Part shown: positions 49,079-58,792 of the stretch, one piece after another
Position numbering within the stretch: the first letter of the stretch is position 1
How the letters are laid out: each line of letters starts with the position of its first letter
Assembly (NCBI GenBank): GCA_016935435.1
Contig: JAFGQZ010000026.1
Span: 62,001 to 126,000, forward strand
From: Bacteroidales bacterium
GTDB lineage: Bacteria; Bacteroidota; Bacteroidia; Bacteroidales; UBA10428
Length of the DNA: 64,000 nucleotides
Direction of reading: 5' to 3'
Translations under genes and position numbers: made by a program
Notes under the pieces: generated by a model
Database searches by the model: none
What the model was told of the DNA's origin: nothing
The model's input: the letters and a program-made list of their open reading frames with translations, nothing else

Positions 49079-50359
49079 TCAGGCTTCGAGTTCTTTAAAC
49101 AATTGTGCCGTTTTCCTTTTATATATACCAATACCCGAAAGCATTGTGCCAATTACAGTAGAAACCACCCCGGGAATAAAGCCTATATAGAAATCTGGCG
49201 GGGTTATCCTGGAGCGTACAAGGTTAGGCATCATAATTCCGGTTGTGGCATTTTTTGTAAATTCGCTTATATCGAGCCCGTAAGTTTGCATTAACCACGA
49301 CAAAAACAGGCCTGTAGAAGTGCCAATAATTGTTCCGGCAACGCCTACCATTACCGATTCAAGCACCATTGAGCGGTAAACATGGCCTTTTTCTTCCCCA
49401 ATAGCAATGCGCACCCCAATTTCGCCATAGCGGCGCAATCCGCCGAGCAGCCCTGCATTCCATAAAACCAGCGACATGGCAAGCATGAAAATAAAAGTAA
49501 TTATGGTGCCCATACTTTTAGTTAAATCGACATATAGCGATAAGCCTTCCTGATCCCTTAGGCGAAGCATAACAGGACTATACTCACCTGTCTCCCCTAC
49601 AAATAGTTTTTCAGACTTTGCCATTACAATTTCTGCCAGTTCATCATTATAGTAACCACCAGGGAAGAAGCCAATAATTTCGCCGACGGCATCGGTCATA
49701 TCAAGGGCAAGTTGTATATCTCTTATGTCTGCAATAACTGTTCCCCTGTCGAGTCCGGTATTTCCAAAACGCACAGTTCCGGCTACACTAAAATTGTAAA
49801 AAGCCATGCTTCCACCCATTGTAGAGCCAATAAGGGTAACCATGTCGCCTGAATTTACACCAAGTTTTTGCGAAAAATCTTCGCTAAGCAGAATTTCTCC
49901 CTCTTTTGTCGGAAGATTGCCCCTGACAAGCGATTTTGCCAGGTTCAGCCTCAGAGCCTCTTTAGAGCCTGTTGAAAATAAATCAAGGCCGATGCCCATG
50001 GCCGGTCCCTGGCTTTTGGTTTCGCCTTGTTCATCGGGAACATCTATTAACCCCCCGAATTTAATACGGCAAGCCCAGTCAATATCCGGAAAAGTATCTT
50101 CAAGTTTCAGTATAAGGTTGCTGGCATCCAAAATGGCCAGGTCGTTTGGTGCCTGGTTTATATTGTCGGCATAAGCCTTAGTTGTTACTTTTACGTGTCC
50201 GGTATTGAAGCGGGCGGTTTGTTCAATCATATCTACCATTATGCCATTGATATACCCGCGGGCAAATACTACAAGGGTAACCCCAATAGCAACAACAATT
50301 AAGGGCAGCAGGCTCCGGCTTTTGTCCCTTATCAGACCTTTTAGTAAAAATCGTATCAT
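49079..50359 (-). CDS. ABC transporter permease (FtsX-like)
   Basis: MIRFLLKGLIRDKSRSLLPLIVVAIGVTLVVFARGYINGIM; RRYGEIGVRIAIGEEKGHVYRSMVLESVMVGVAG. ATG at 50359. Confidence 0.93.
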   Translation of the reverse strand: MIRFLLKGLIRDKSRSLLPLIVVAIGVTLVVFARGYINGIMVDMIEQTARFNTGHVKVTTKAYADNINQAPNDLAILDASNLILKLEDTFPDIDWACRIKFGGLIDVPDEQGETKSQGPAMGIGLDLFSTGSKEALRLNLAKSLVRGNLPTKEGEILLSEDFSQKLGVNSGDMVTLIGSTMGGSMAFYNFSVAGTVRFGNTGLDRGTVIADIRDIQLALDMTDAVGEIIGFFPGGYYNDELAEIVMAKSEKLFVGETGEYSPVMLRLRDQEGLSLYVDLTKSMGTIITFIFMLAMSLVLWNAGLLGGLRRYGEIGVRIAIGEEKGHVYRSMVLESVMVGVAGTIIGTSTGLFLSWLMQTYGLDISEFTKNATTGIMMPNLVRSRITPPDFYIGFIPGVVSTVIGTMLSGIGIYKRKTAQLFKELEA

Positions 50360-51534
50360 TGTATTTTCCCCCTTAATGCTTCTGTTGGGTTCATTTTTGC
50401 TATTTTTCTTGATGGCCAGTAGCTTACAATTGTTGTTGCCATAAGTACCAGAATGGTTGTGCCAACAATCAGCGATCCACTGTAAACAGGGTACATGGTT
50501 TCGGCAATAGCAAAACCATATTCGGCCGATGACACTCCCAGCGAAATGCCTTTTTTCGCAAACCACATTAGAAACGGAATGCCATAAATAGCACCCACAA
50601 CTGCAGCCAGAATTGCATTCATGGCGCCTTCGATGGTAAACAGCCCCACTACCTGTCCACGGGTGTAACCCAAGGCTACGTATGTGCCTATCTCTTTTTG
50701 CCGACGGAAAATTGATAACACCTGTGTGTCGAAAATTGCCAGAAGTGCGAGAATAAGCAGTATGGAGTAAAAAATGGCCTGGCCTGCCGATTTTGTTTTT
50801 ATCATTTCTTCAACCTCGCTTACCAGGGTTTCGAAGGTCATAAGTTTCCACTCTCCCGTGTCGCCCCTTCTTATTAAATTTCCATCGCGAAAGGTGAAAA
50901 CAGTAGCTTCGTTTGGCAGCATTGCCATCGATTGTAAGTTTTCAATTGGTATCCAAACCTGTGCCAGATCAACAGTTGGAACATTGGTGGTAAATATTTG
51001 TGTTATGCAAATTTCCGCAGCATCGAAGGTACCGTTTGCATCGCGCCAGCGAATAGTTAGGTAATCGCCTGTTTGAAGTTTATTGGCACGGGCCATGTTG
51101 GCCCCTATAATTGCCGGAATGGCACCCACTGTTGTATCAAGGTTTTGCGTGGGCAGTTTCAATAGGTTTTGCTTCGGATGGATTCCCTTTATTAATACGG
51201 GCTGCATCCTTCCCCCGGGGTAAATTGTTCCCTGTGTAATAAGCACGGGTACCATATTTCCGTTGGCAATTTCTTCTTTAAATTCGGGCGGAACGGGTGC
51301 GTGTGCATCAGACAGGCTAAATGCATCGTACGGGTCGTAGTTTCTGTGCCAGTATTGCCCGCCACCAATCTCCCAGTCGGCCATGTCGTTTTTTGCCTGT
51401 CGGTCCCAGCCAACTAATATTCCCTTGGCGGCAATGATAATGACAAACGAGAACGACAATACAATAACATTGAGCCAGGTGCGCAGCCCGGCACCAATAA
51501 GGTTTTTAAATGCCAGTTTAAATGCCAGTTTCAT
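50356..51534 (-). CDS. ABC transporter permease (FtsX-like)
   Basis: MKLAFKLAFKNLIGAGLRTWLNVIVLSFSFVIIIAAKG; FRRQKEIGTYVALGYTRGQVVGLFTIEGAMNAILAAVVG; overlaps the next permease by 4 nt. Confidence 0.93.
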   Translation of the reverse strand: MKLAFKLAFKNLIGAGLRTWLNVIVLSFSFVIIIAAKGILVGWDRQAKNDMADWEIGGGQYWHRNYDPYDAFSLSDAHAPVPPEFKEEIANGNMVPVLITQGTIYPGGRMQPVLIKGIHPKQNLLKLPTQNLDTTVGAIPAIIGANMARANKLQTGDYLTIRWRDANGTFDAAEICITQIFTTNVPTVDLAQVWIPIENLQSMAMLPNEATVFTFRDGNLIRRGDTGEWKLMTFETLVSEVEEMIKTKSAGQAIFYSILLILALLAIFDTQVLSIFRRQKEIGTYVALGYTRGQVVGLFTIEGAMNAILAAVVGAIYGIPFLMWFAKKGISLGVSSAEYGFAIAETMYPVYSGSLIVGTTILVLMATTIVSYWPSRKIAKMNPTEALRGKIQ

Positions 51535-51565
51535 TGTATTAGGTTTTTTCTTCGCGTCTTGGCGT

Positions 51566-51602
51566 CATAGCGGTTTAAAATTTCTTCCACCACAGAGGCG
51601 CA
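51566..51602 (-). repeat. 37-bp direct repeat, copy A
   Basis: Minus strand TGCGCCTCTGTGGTGGAAGAAATTTTAAACCGCTATG. Adjacent octamer run CACAGAGG CGCAGAGG CGCAAAGG at 51591-51614. Confidence 0.9.
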
Positions 51603-51625
51603 GAGGCGCAAAGGTTTTTGTTTTA

Positions 51626-52318
51626 CTAATTTGTTACATCTTTATCTATCATCCCGTCTTTCAGGTAAATTTTTCTTTTCAGGTAACCGATAACCTTATC
51701 ATCGTGGGTGGCAAAAAGGAAAGTTGTTTTTAGCTCTTCGTTCATCCTGGCCATGGTTTGTAAAATATTATGCGAATTTACGGCATCGAGGTTTGCAGTT
51801 GGCTCGTCGGCAAGCACAATGGAAGGCGTTTTTACCATTGCGCGGGCAATTGCAACCCTTTGGCATTCGCCACCTGAAAGTTGTGGGGGCTTTTGTTTTA
51901 TTTTATCAGTAAGCCCTACCCATTCAAGAGCTCCCATCACCAATTTTTTGCGTTCATTAGCAGAGTAGTTTAGCAGCAATAAAGGGAACTCAACATTTTC
52001 GTAAACCGTATGTACCTGCAATAGGTTGTAGCTCTGAAAAATAAATCCTATTTTTTCTTTGCGGAGCTTAGCTGCTTCTTTGGCGGTAAGTTTCCCGATC
52101 GATTGGCCCAATACAAGGGCTTTGCCATCGGAGGGCGAATCGAGCGATCCTAAGATATTTAGCAGGGTGGTTTTTCCTGAACCGCTTGGCCCTATTAAGC
52201 CGGCAAACTCCCCTGTTCCAAGTTTAAGGTCGATACCTTTAAGTGCAGAAAACTCGCCTTTTCCCATCGGAAAAATCTTTGTTAATCTTTCTGTTTTTAT
52301 CACCGGAATGTTTTCCAT
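51626..52318 (-). CDS. ABC transporter ATP-binding protein (LolD-like)
   Basis: GPSGSGKTTLLNILG Walker A, LSGGECQRVAIARAM signature, IVLADEPTANLD Walker B. Confidence 0.96.
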   Translation of the reverse strand: MENIPVIKTERLTKIFPMGKGEFSALKGIDLKLGTGEFAGLIGPSGSGKTTLLNILGSLDSPSDGKALVLGQSIGKLTAKEAAKLRKEKIGFIFQSYNLLQVHTVYENVEFPLLLLNYSANERKKLVMGALEWVGLTDKIKQKPPQLSGGECQRVAIARAMVKTPSIVLADEPTANLDAVNSHNILQTMARMNEELKTTFLFATHDDKVIGYLKRKIYLKDGMIDKDVTN

Positions 52319-52412
52319 TGCAAAACTTTTAAGTTATATAAACCTGTTAATGTTTTTTAATATACAGTTTTTTACCCAGAATTGAAACCGGCCTATACAT
52401 GGGTTTGTTAAG

Positions 52413-53561
52413 TTAATAATTAATGACAAGCATTGCCTGTATTCCGGTTCCGGCATATAAAACGCCATTGTCGCTTTGGGCCGGTAAGTAATACTCTTTA
52501 GGGTTAAAATACCCCATAAGGTAGAGAGTTTTACTTTTAAACTGATGTTGCCAGTTAATAAAATTGTAGGTTTTATGGCTTTTCCAGTCGAAATAAACAA
52601 TTGCGTTTATGTTGTCGAAAATCCCAAGGGGGTACCCCAGGTTTAAGAGGGAAAAAGTTCCAGTACTTTCGAAGGAAAAAGGTTTTTCGCTAAACGAAAA
52701 AAGCAATTGTTCGAAAACAATATTCAGGCCGTTGCCACATCCGAAAGTATAATCGGCACCTGCGTTAAGAATATGCTGGTTCGTGTAAATGCCTGCTTTT
52801 TTAGAAACATTCGACCATGTAGCCTCCAGCCAGCAGCCAACAACAATATCGAGTTTGAAGTCGAAACCTATTCTGTTTTCGGGTGAATAGGCTTGCCGAA
52901 AGTTCGTATCGGCGGGCATTCTGTAAATGGCTGTACGGTGATGGTACGTAACTGCGGCCTCGCCTGCCGGAAGGGGGTGTTGGAACCTGCCGCCAAATTC
53001 CGGGCTGTTTTTTCGGGTTTTTAGAGGCTCCCACCCTTTTAGCTGGTTATTGCCATATAGGCCCCATAGCCAGATGTTGGCATTATTTAAAAAGTAATAC
53101 CTTGCTAGTGCCCCCCATACACCATCGGTCAGACGGAGCGGATCTCGCGGGTCCATCTGGTCGAACCACATTAGCGGTCTGAGCATTGTTGCAGATCCAA
53201 AATTTATTTTCTGCAGCCCGGCGCGAAATTCAAACTGGGCAGAAGAATATCTTGCCCACAAACGATAGGGTTTAACGTTCCCGTCTAGCGACAAAGTGTC
53301 AAAAGGCAGTGAGCCTGCATTCCCTAAAATGTTTGCTGAGGCTTCAATATCGATAAGGCTATTTGTTGTAAGCTTATGTTCGTAATTGATTTGTGGAATA
53401 AAGCGTATGCCGCCCCAAAGATGCAATTTATTTTCACTGTTCAGGTGGGTGTAAGCTGTAAGCAGCCCCTTAAATGTAATGGTGTCCCCGGCACGAAGCT
53501 GACAGAAAGCCAGGGCAGTAAGAATACCTGTTAATATGCGAAAGTTGGTTTGCATAATCAA
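52413..53561 (-). CDS. Outer-membrane beta-barrel-like protein
   Basis: Signal peptide; FEFRAGLQKINFGSATMLRPLMWFDQMDPRDPLRLTDGVWGALARYYF and repeated aromatic strands; located between tetR and the ABC genes. Confidence 0.75.
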   Translation of the reverse strand: MIMQTNFRILTGILTALAFCQLRAGDTITFKGLLTAYTHLNSENKLHLWGGIRFIPQINYEHKLTTNSLIDIEASANILGNAGSLPFDTLSLDGNVKPYRLWARYSSAQFEFRAGLQKINFGSATMLRPLMWFDQMDPRDPLRLTDGVWGALARYYFLNNANIWLWGLYGNNQLKGWEPLKTRKNSPEFGGRFQHPLPAGEAAVTYHHRTAIYRMPADTNFRQAYSPENRIGFDFKLDIVVGCWLEATWSNVSKKAGIYTNQHILNAGADYTFGCGNGLNIVFEQLLFSFSEKPFSFESTGTFSLLNLGYPLGIFDNINAIVYFDWKSHKTYNFINWQHQFKSKTLYLMGYFNPKEYYLPAQSDNGVLYAGTGIQAMLVINY

Positions 53562-54139
53562 TGGGGCATCATACCATAAACCATTAAATTAGCGAATTCC
53601 ATAATTAAATCCTGCCTGGATGGGAACAGGCCGACAAGGCTTTCGTCGTCGAGAAGTTCTACAAGCTTGTTTTGCACTTTTAGAAGCAGTTCAATATTAA
53701 GGTCTTTGCGTATTACCCCTTTTTCCTGTGCCTTTTTATAATCGGTTTTTAATATTTGCCAGGCCTCAAATGTGCGTTGTGCAACGTACTCTTTTAATTC
53801 CGGTACGGTGCCGGTATAGAAGTCTTGCAGGAATTCAGGGCTGATATCGTTGGTGCTTTCAAGTTTAAGCAATAAAATTTTTTGTGTTTTGCCCGCCGCA
53901 GTATCGTTACTTTCAATTATCCCACGGAACTTTTTTTCGCCATTTTCAACCACATTGTTGAATATAGCCTTGGCAAGTTCAATTTTATTGGGAAAATATT
54001 TATAAAAAGTCATTTTGCTGGCATTGGCCTTTGTACAAATCTCTTCAATAGAAACTCTTTTAAACCCGTATTTCCAGAATAGTTCGCGCGCCGACTCCAA
54101 AATGGCCAGGTATTTCTTATTCTCACTTACATTTTTCAT
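53558..54139 (-). CDS. TetR/AcrR family transcriptional regulator
   Basis: ILESARELFWKYGFKRVSIEEICTKANASKMTFYKYFPNKIELAKAIF helix-turn-helix. Confidence 0.95.
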   Translation of the reverse strand: MKNVSENKKYLAILESARELFWKYGFKRVSIEEICTKANASKMTFYKYFPNKIELAKAIFNNVVENGEKKFRGIIESNDTAAGKTQKILLLKLESTNDISPEFLQDFYTGTVPELKEYVAQRTFEAWQILKTDYKKAQEKGVIRKDLNIELLLKVQNKLVELLDDESLVGLFPSRQDLIMEFANLMVYGMMPH

Positions 54140-54377
54140 TTATTAAAACTAAAAACATATAAATATACGAAAAAAGTAAAATATTTTAATATAAGTATAT
54201 TTTATTTTGATGAAACAGAGCAGTTTTTTTACTGCCCGAATTTTAAGGCTTATTTGAAACCGTTCGTTGGTTGTGTTTTAAAAAATTAACCTGGTGCTTT
54301 TTCAAATACTGATAATAATTATATATTTAACGTGTTATTGTAAGGGTGTGCCAAATGCCCGGTAAATGATTAAAAAT

Positions 54378-54944
54378 ATGAACAAACAAATTGGAAACAA
54401 GGTCAGACAGATTCGCGAAAACCTTAAAATTAGTATTGAAGAATTGTCGGAGAGATCGTCTCTGAATGTCGATCAGATTGCAAAAATTGAAAGCAACGAA
54501 ATAATACCTTCGCTTGCGCCGCTGATACGTATATCGCGTGCGTTGGGCGTGCGGCTGGGCACCTTTATGGACGATAACGAGAACCTGGGGCCGGCACTGC
54601 ACCTAAAAGATCAGTCGGCTCAGGGCATAAGCTTTTCGAACAACATGGCCACAGAACGCTCAGCCATGCAATATTTCCCTCTTGCAGCAGAAAAAGCAGG
54701 GCGGCACATGGAGCCCTTCATTATAGAAATAAAGGCCAATGCCGATGAATATATACTTTCGACACACGAAGGCGAAGAATTTATTTATGTGCTGGAAGGT
54801 GAACTGGAAATTGTTTACGGTAAAGAAAAGAAACACCTTACTGCCGGCGACAGCATTTACTACGATTCGATTGTGCCTCACCATGTTCATGCTGCCGGCA
54901 ACAAAAATGCACGCATACTGGCAGTTGTTTACGTTCCACTTTAA
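54378..54944 (+). CDS. XRE-family regulator with C-terminal cupin domain
   Basis: [54 protein letters not shown]; cupin [44 protein letters not shown]. Start 54366 also possible. Confidence 0.94.
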   Translation: MNKQIGNKVRQIRENLKISIEELSERSSLNVDQIAKIESNEIIPSLAPLIRISRALGVRLGTFMDDNENLGPALHLKDQSAQGISFSNNMATERSAMQYFPLAAEKAGRHMEPFIIEIKANADEYILSTHEGEEFIYVLEGELEIVYGKEKKHLTAGDSIYYDSIVPHHVHAAGNKNARILAVVYVPL

Positions 54945-54958
54945 ATAAGGGTACTACT

Positions 54959-56611
54959 ATGCAATTAATTGAAAAAACACTGGGCGAAATACTAGAGTGG
55001 AACGCCAGCCGATGGCCCGATAAGGATTTTATTGTGTATTCCGACCGCAACCTGCATTTTACTTATTCTGCCTTCGACACAAGGGTTAATAAACTGGCAA
55101 AGGGGCTTCTGTCTATCGGGGTAAAAAAAGGCGATCATGTAGGCGTTTGGGCAACCAATGTGCCCGACTGGCTTACTTTTGCTTTTGCAACGGCCAAAAT
55201 TGGCGCTATACTGGTTACCGTAAACACCAATTATAAAACCCACGAGCTCGAATATCTTATTGACAACGCCGACTTGCACACCCTGTGCATTATCGGTGGG
55301 TACCGCGATAGCGATTATGTGGGCATGGTTTACGAACTGGTGCCCGAGTTAAAGGCACATCAACGGGGGCACCTGGTTTCGTCGAGGTTTCCCTGCCTGA
55401 AAAATGTTGTTTTCATAGGGCCCGAGAAACATAGGGGCATGTACAATACGCAGGAACTCATTCTGTTGGGCGGGCATATCGACGATGACGAACTTAGCCG
55501 TGCCAAACAAAGCCTGAATTGCCAAGAAGTTATTAATATGCAATATACATCGGGAACAACAGGCTTTCCGAAAGGGGTAATGCTTACCCATCACAATATA
55601 ATAAACAATGGTTTCTGGATTGGGGAGTGCCAGAAATTTACCGACAACGAAAAGGTTTGCTTGCCGGTTCCCTTGTTCCATTGCTTTGGCATTGTTTTAG
55701 GAATAATGGCCGTGCTTACACACGGGGCCACTGCTGTAATGCTTGAAACCTTCGATCCGCTAATGGTGCTGGCATCGGTACAAAAAGAAAAAGCAACGGC
55801 CCTCTATGGCGTACCAACCATGTTTATTGCAGAGCTAAACCACCCTATGTTCGATATGTTCGATTTACGCTCGTTACGCACCGGAATTATGGCAGGCTCG
55901 CCTTGCCCGATTGATGTAATGCGCAAGGTTATCGATAAAATGCACATGGGCGAGGTAACCATTGCTTACGGGCTTACCGAAAGCTCGCCGGTAATGACAC
56001 AAACCCGCACCGACGACCCCATTGAAGCGAAGGTATCGACTGTAGGCAAAGAACTTCCGTATATCGAAGTTAAAATAGTTAACCCCGAAACCGGCGCGGA
56101 ATGTGAACCCGAGCAACAGGGCGAGGTTTGCTGTCGTGGTTACAGTATTATGAAAGGTTACTACAAAAACCCTGCTGCTACCAATGAGGTCATTGATACC
56201 GATGGCTGGCTGCATTCTGGCGACCTTGGGGTAAAAACCAAAGAAGGGTATTTCAAAATCACAGGCCGTATTAAAGACATGATTATAAGAGGCGGCGAGA
56301 ATATTTATCCCCGCGAAATTGAGGAATTCCTTTACTCGATGCCAGCAATAAAAGATGTACAGGTTGCCGGTGTGCCTTCGGAAAAATATGGCGAACAGGT
56401 TGGGGCTTTTATAGTTAAGCACCCCTATGCCACACTAACCGAAGAAGATGTAATTGATTATTGCCGGGGGAGAATATCGAAGTTCAAAATACCGAAATAC
56501 GTTTTCTTTGTTGATACTTACCCGATGACTGCCTCAGGAAAAATACAGAAATACAAACTGGGCGAAATTGGCCTTTCAATGCTGAAAGAGAAAAACATTA
56601 AGGTAATCTGA
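54959..56611 (+). CDS. AMP-binding protein / acyl-CoA ligase
   Basis: [88 protein letters not shown]. Confidence 0.96.
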   Translation: MQLIEKTLGEILEWNASRWPDKDFIVYSDRNLHFTYSAFDTRVNKLAKGLLSIGVKKGDHVGVWATNVPDWLTFAFATAKIGAILVTVNTNYKTHELEYLIDNADLHTLCIIGGYRDSDYVGMVYELVPELKAHQRGHLVSSRFPCLKNVVFIGPEKHRGMYNTQELILLGGHIDDDELSRAKQSLNCQEVINMQYTSGTTGFPKGVMLTHHNIINNGFWIGECQKFTDNEKVCLPVPLFHCFGIVLGIMAVLTHGATAVMLETFDPLMVLASVQKEKATALYGVPTMFIAELNHPMFDMFDLRSLRTGIMAGSPCPIDVMRKVIDKMHMGEVTIAYGLTESSPVMTQTRTDDPIEAKVSTVGKELPYIEVKIVNPETGAECEPEQQGEVCCRGYSIMKGYYKNPAATNEVIDTDGWLHSGDLGVKTKEGYFKITGRIKDMIIRGGENIYPREIEEFLYSMPAIKDVQVAGVPSEKYGEQVGAFIVKHPYATLTEEDVIDYCRGRISKFKIPKYVFFVDTYPMTASGKIQKYKLGEIGLSMLKEKNIKVI

Positions 56612-56613
56612 TA

Positions 56614-56656
56614 CAAACCAGGCATTCCGGAAAAACCGAAAGGCCTGGTTTTTTTA
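56614..56656 (+). terminator. Rho-independent terminator
   Basis: CAAACCAGGC...GCCTGGTTTTTTTAA immediately after the acyl-CoA ligase stop. Confidence 0.88.
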
Positions 56657-56680
56657 ATTTCGATAAACTCGGGCAAACAG

Positions 56681-58636
56681 CTATTCTTCGAATAAACTTT
56701 TGGGGTATTCGGTTGTATAGTTTATGGCTGATGAGTTTCGAAAGTAGTTTTCTGCTGGTCCGCTAATTTGTAACAACGCAATAAGCGAGTCGGCATTGGC
56801 TGTGGGCAGGTGCCCCAATTTGGCAAGGCGTTCCGACATAGAATAAAAATATTCCCTCTCGAATGGCGCCATTTTCCCTTCTTTGTCGAACCGGTAATAA
56901 AACTTTTTCGGACTGGGTATGACGCTGGCCAGAAAAATAGACTCCGCAGCATTGAGCTTCGATACATCTTTGGAAAAATAAAAACGGGCAGCTTCGGATG
57001 CGCCATAAACCCCCGGCCCCCATTCAATAATATTCAGGTACACCTCGAACATTCGTTGCTTAGTCACCAGCCGGTTCGACTCAATAAGCCAGACCATAAT
57101 TAGCTCTTCGAGTTTTCTGGCTATAGTTTTATCGCGCGAGAGGTAAACATTTTTTACCAATTGCATACTAATTGTGCTGCCACCCCTGGCAAACCTTCTT
57201 TCTTTAATATTTTGAGCCAATGCCCTTTGCATGGCATTTACCGAAAAGCCCCTGCTGTAAAAGAAAGCATCGTCTTCGGCATACAACACAGCGGTTTGCA
57301 GTAGTGCCGGAATATTATGCAGGTGCACGAAATCGGGGTTTTCTTCTCCCACAATAATTTGCCGCACGGTCTTTCCTTTTTCATACACGGTATGGACAAA
57401 CGATGTGTTCATTTTTAATAAGGCTTCATCGAAACGTGAAATTTTAAAATTATCGGTTGTTAACTTCGATTCTATTTTTAACGAGTCGGGCAAAGTAAAA
57501 TCAATTTTAACACCCGCTTTGTACGAGAGGTTCCCGGTGGCTTCGATGTTTTGTGCCAGCATAAACAAACTTTTCGGGAGCGATTCAAAAAACATTTCCG
57601 GCGTAAAGCCGGGAAAAAAACACGAGGCCTCGAGGCAATGTACAGGCACTTTCGAGTAGCGTACATAAGGATGGGCAATTAGTTTGCCAATGTTTATTTT
57701 TGAAATGCTGTCGATTTCAATATACTGTTCATGTAAATGAAACAACAATTTTGCAGAGAATGAGGGGAATGTAAGTAGTTCATCGGAAATTGACTGGTGC
57801 AATATTGTGGGAAAAATAACCGAATATGTAGCCTCAATAGTAGAATAATCCGGTGCATGCGGCTTTTCTTCTATGCTCAACCGTGCATGCTTGTATGAGA
57901 AATGGCAGCCGGCTAAACCAGCCAAAGGCGAAACAATAAAACTGCTGTCGTTTTTTGTGTACAGGTTCATATCAAGCCTATGGTTTGTTTTGCTTAGCTC
58001 CCCTTCGAATCGTATTTCCTGTGCCTTGCCATTGCCTGTTATTATTGCATTGGAGCGAAACCGTCCGCGTATCAGTTCAAACCTGTGCACAGTTGCCATA
58101 ACCGGAACGCTGACGGTACGAAAAATGAAATGTGCATTTTTAATTCCGGTCTTTAAAGGAATTGTACGAAACAATTGTTTAATAGCGGCAGTTGATTTCT
58201 TTCGAAGGTTTACCGGATTTGGTGTACCTGACTGGGCACTAGCATCTTCAGGTAGAATATTTGCTTGTCTGCCAGTCAGCAACTTTTTATCTATATTAAC
58301 CAGCAGATCATTAATATCGAGCTGTCGTATGCCAATTTTCCCCATCAGGGTTTTAGCTAAGCTGATTTTTAAAGATATGCCGGAAGCATTTATCAGTGTG
58401 TCGTTATTTGCCGATAACAATGTAACGGAGCCTGTTTTTAGTGTTCTGATGCCTGTAAAATGAATATTGTTGATAGCAATACTTGTTGTATGGCTTCTGT
58501 TATATGTTGCTGTTTTTTGATTGACAAGTTTCCTGGTAAGGGTATTCCGGAAGGCAAATAAATTTGTGGCTGCCAGCAAAACGAACAATGTAAAAACAAT
58601 AAATAGTTTGCTTAGTTTTTTTTTGAGATTTATCAT
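56681..58636 (-). CDS. Transglycosylase (GT51) domain protein without transpeptidase domain
   Basis: LQTAVLYAEDDAFFYSRGFS, RRFARGGSTISMQLVKNVYLSRDKTIARKLEELIMVWLIE, YLNIIEWGPGVYGASEAARFYF. Confidence 0.92.
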   Translation of the reverse strand: MINLKKKLSKLFIVFTLFVLLAATNLFAFRNTLTRKLVNQKTATYNRSHTTSIAINNIHFTGIRTLKTGSVTLLSANNDTLINASGISLKISLAKTLMGKIGIRQLDINDLLVNIDKKLLTGRQANILPEDASAQSGTPNPVNLRKKSTAAIKQLFRTIPLKTGIKNAHFIFRTVSVPVMATVHRFELIRGRFRSNAIITGNGKAQEIRFEGELSKTNHRLDMNLYTKNDSSFIVSPLAGLAGCHFSYKHARLSIEEKPHAPDYSTIEATYSVIFPTILHQSISDELLTFPSFSAKLLFHLHEQYIEIDSISKINIGKLIAHPYVRYSKVPVHCLEASCFFPGFTPEMFFESLPKSLFMLAQNIEATGNLSYKAGVKIDFTLPDSLKIESKLTTDNFKISRFDEALLKMNTSFVHTVYEKGKTVRQIIVGEENPDFVHLHNIPALLQTAVLYAEDDAFFYSRGFSVNAMQRALAQNIKERRFARGGSTISMQLVKNVYLSRDKTIARKLEELIMVWLIESNRLVTKQRMFEVYLNIIEWGPGVYGASEAARFYFSKDVSKLNAAESIFLASVIPSPKKFYYRFDKEGKMAPFEREYFYSMSERLAKLGHLPTANADSLIALLQISGPAENYFRNSSAINYTTEYPKSLFEE

Positions 58637-58792
58637 TTATTGCCCCGTTTCTATTGGATTACACATTTAACTTGTTTAATTAAATTCGTTGAAGGTTAAG
58701 GGGTTCATTAACATTATTAATTAACCTGTTTCAAAAAATTATATTCAGAACTACAAATTCAAGGCCTACAGCCAAAATTTGTAACCATCTGC

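Noticed and set aside
55874-56422. 182-aa minus-strand ORF
   Set aside because: Antisense to the acyl-CoA ligase; shadow ORF.
57873-58463. 196-aa plus-strand ORF
   Set aside because: Antisense to the GT51 transglycosylase gene; no recognisable domain and no independent signals.
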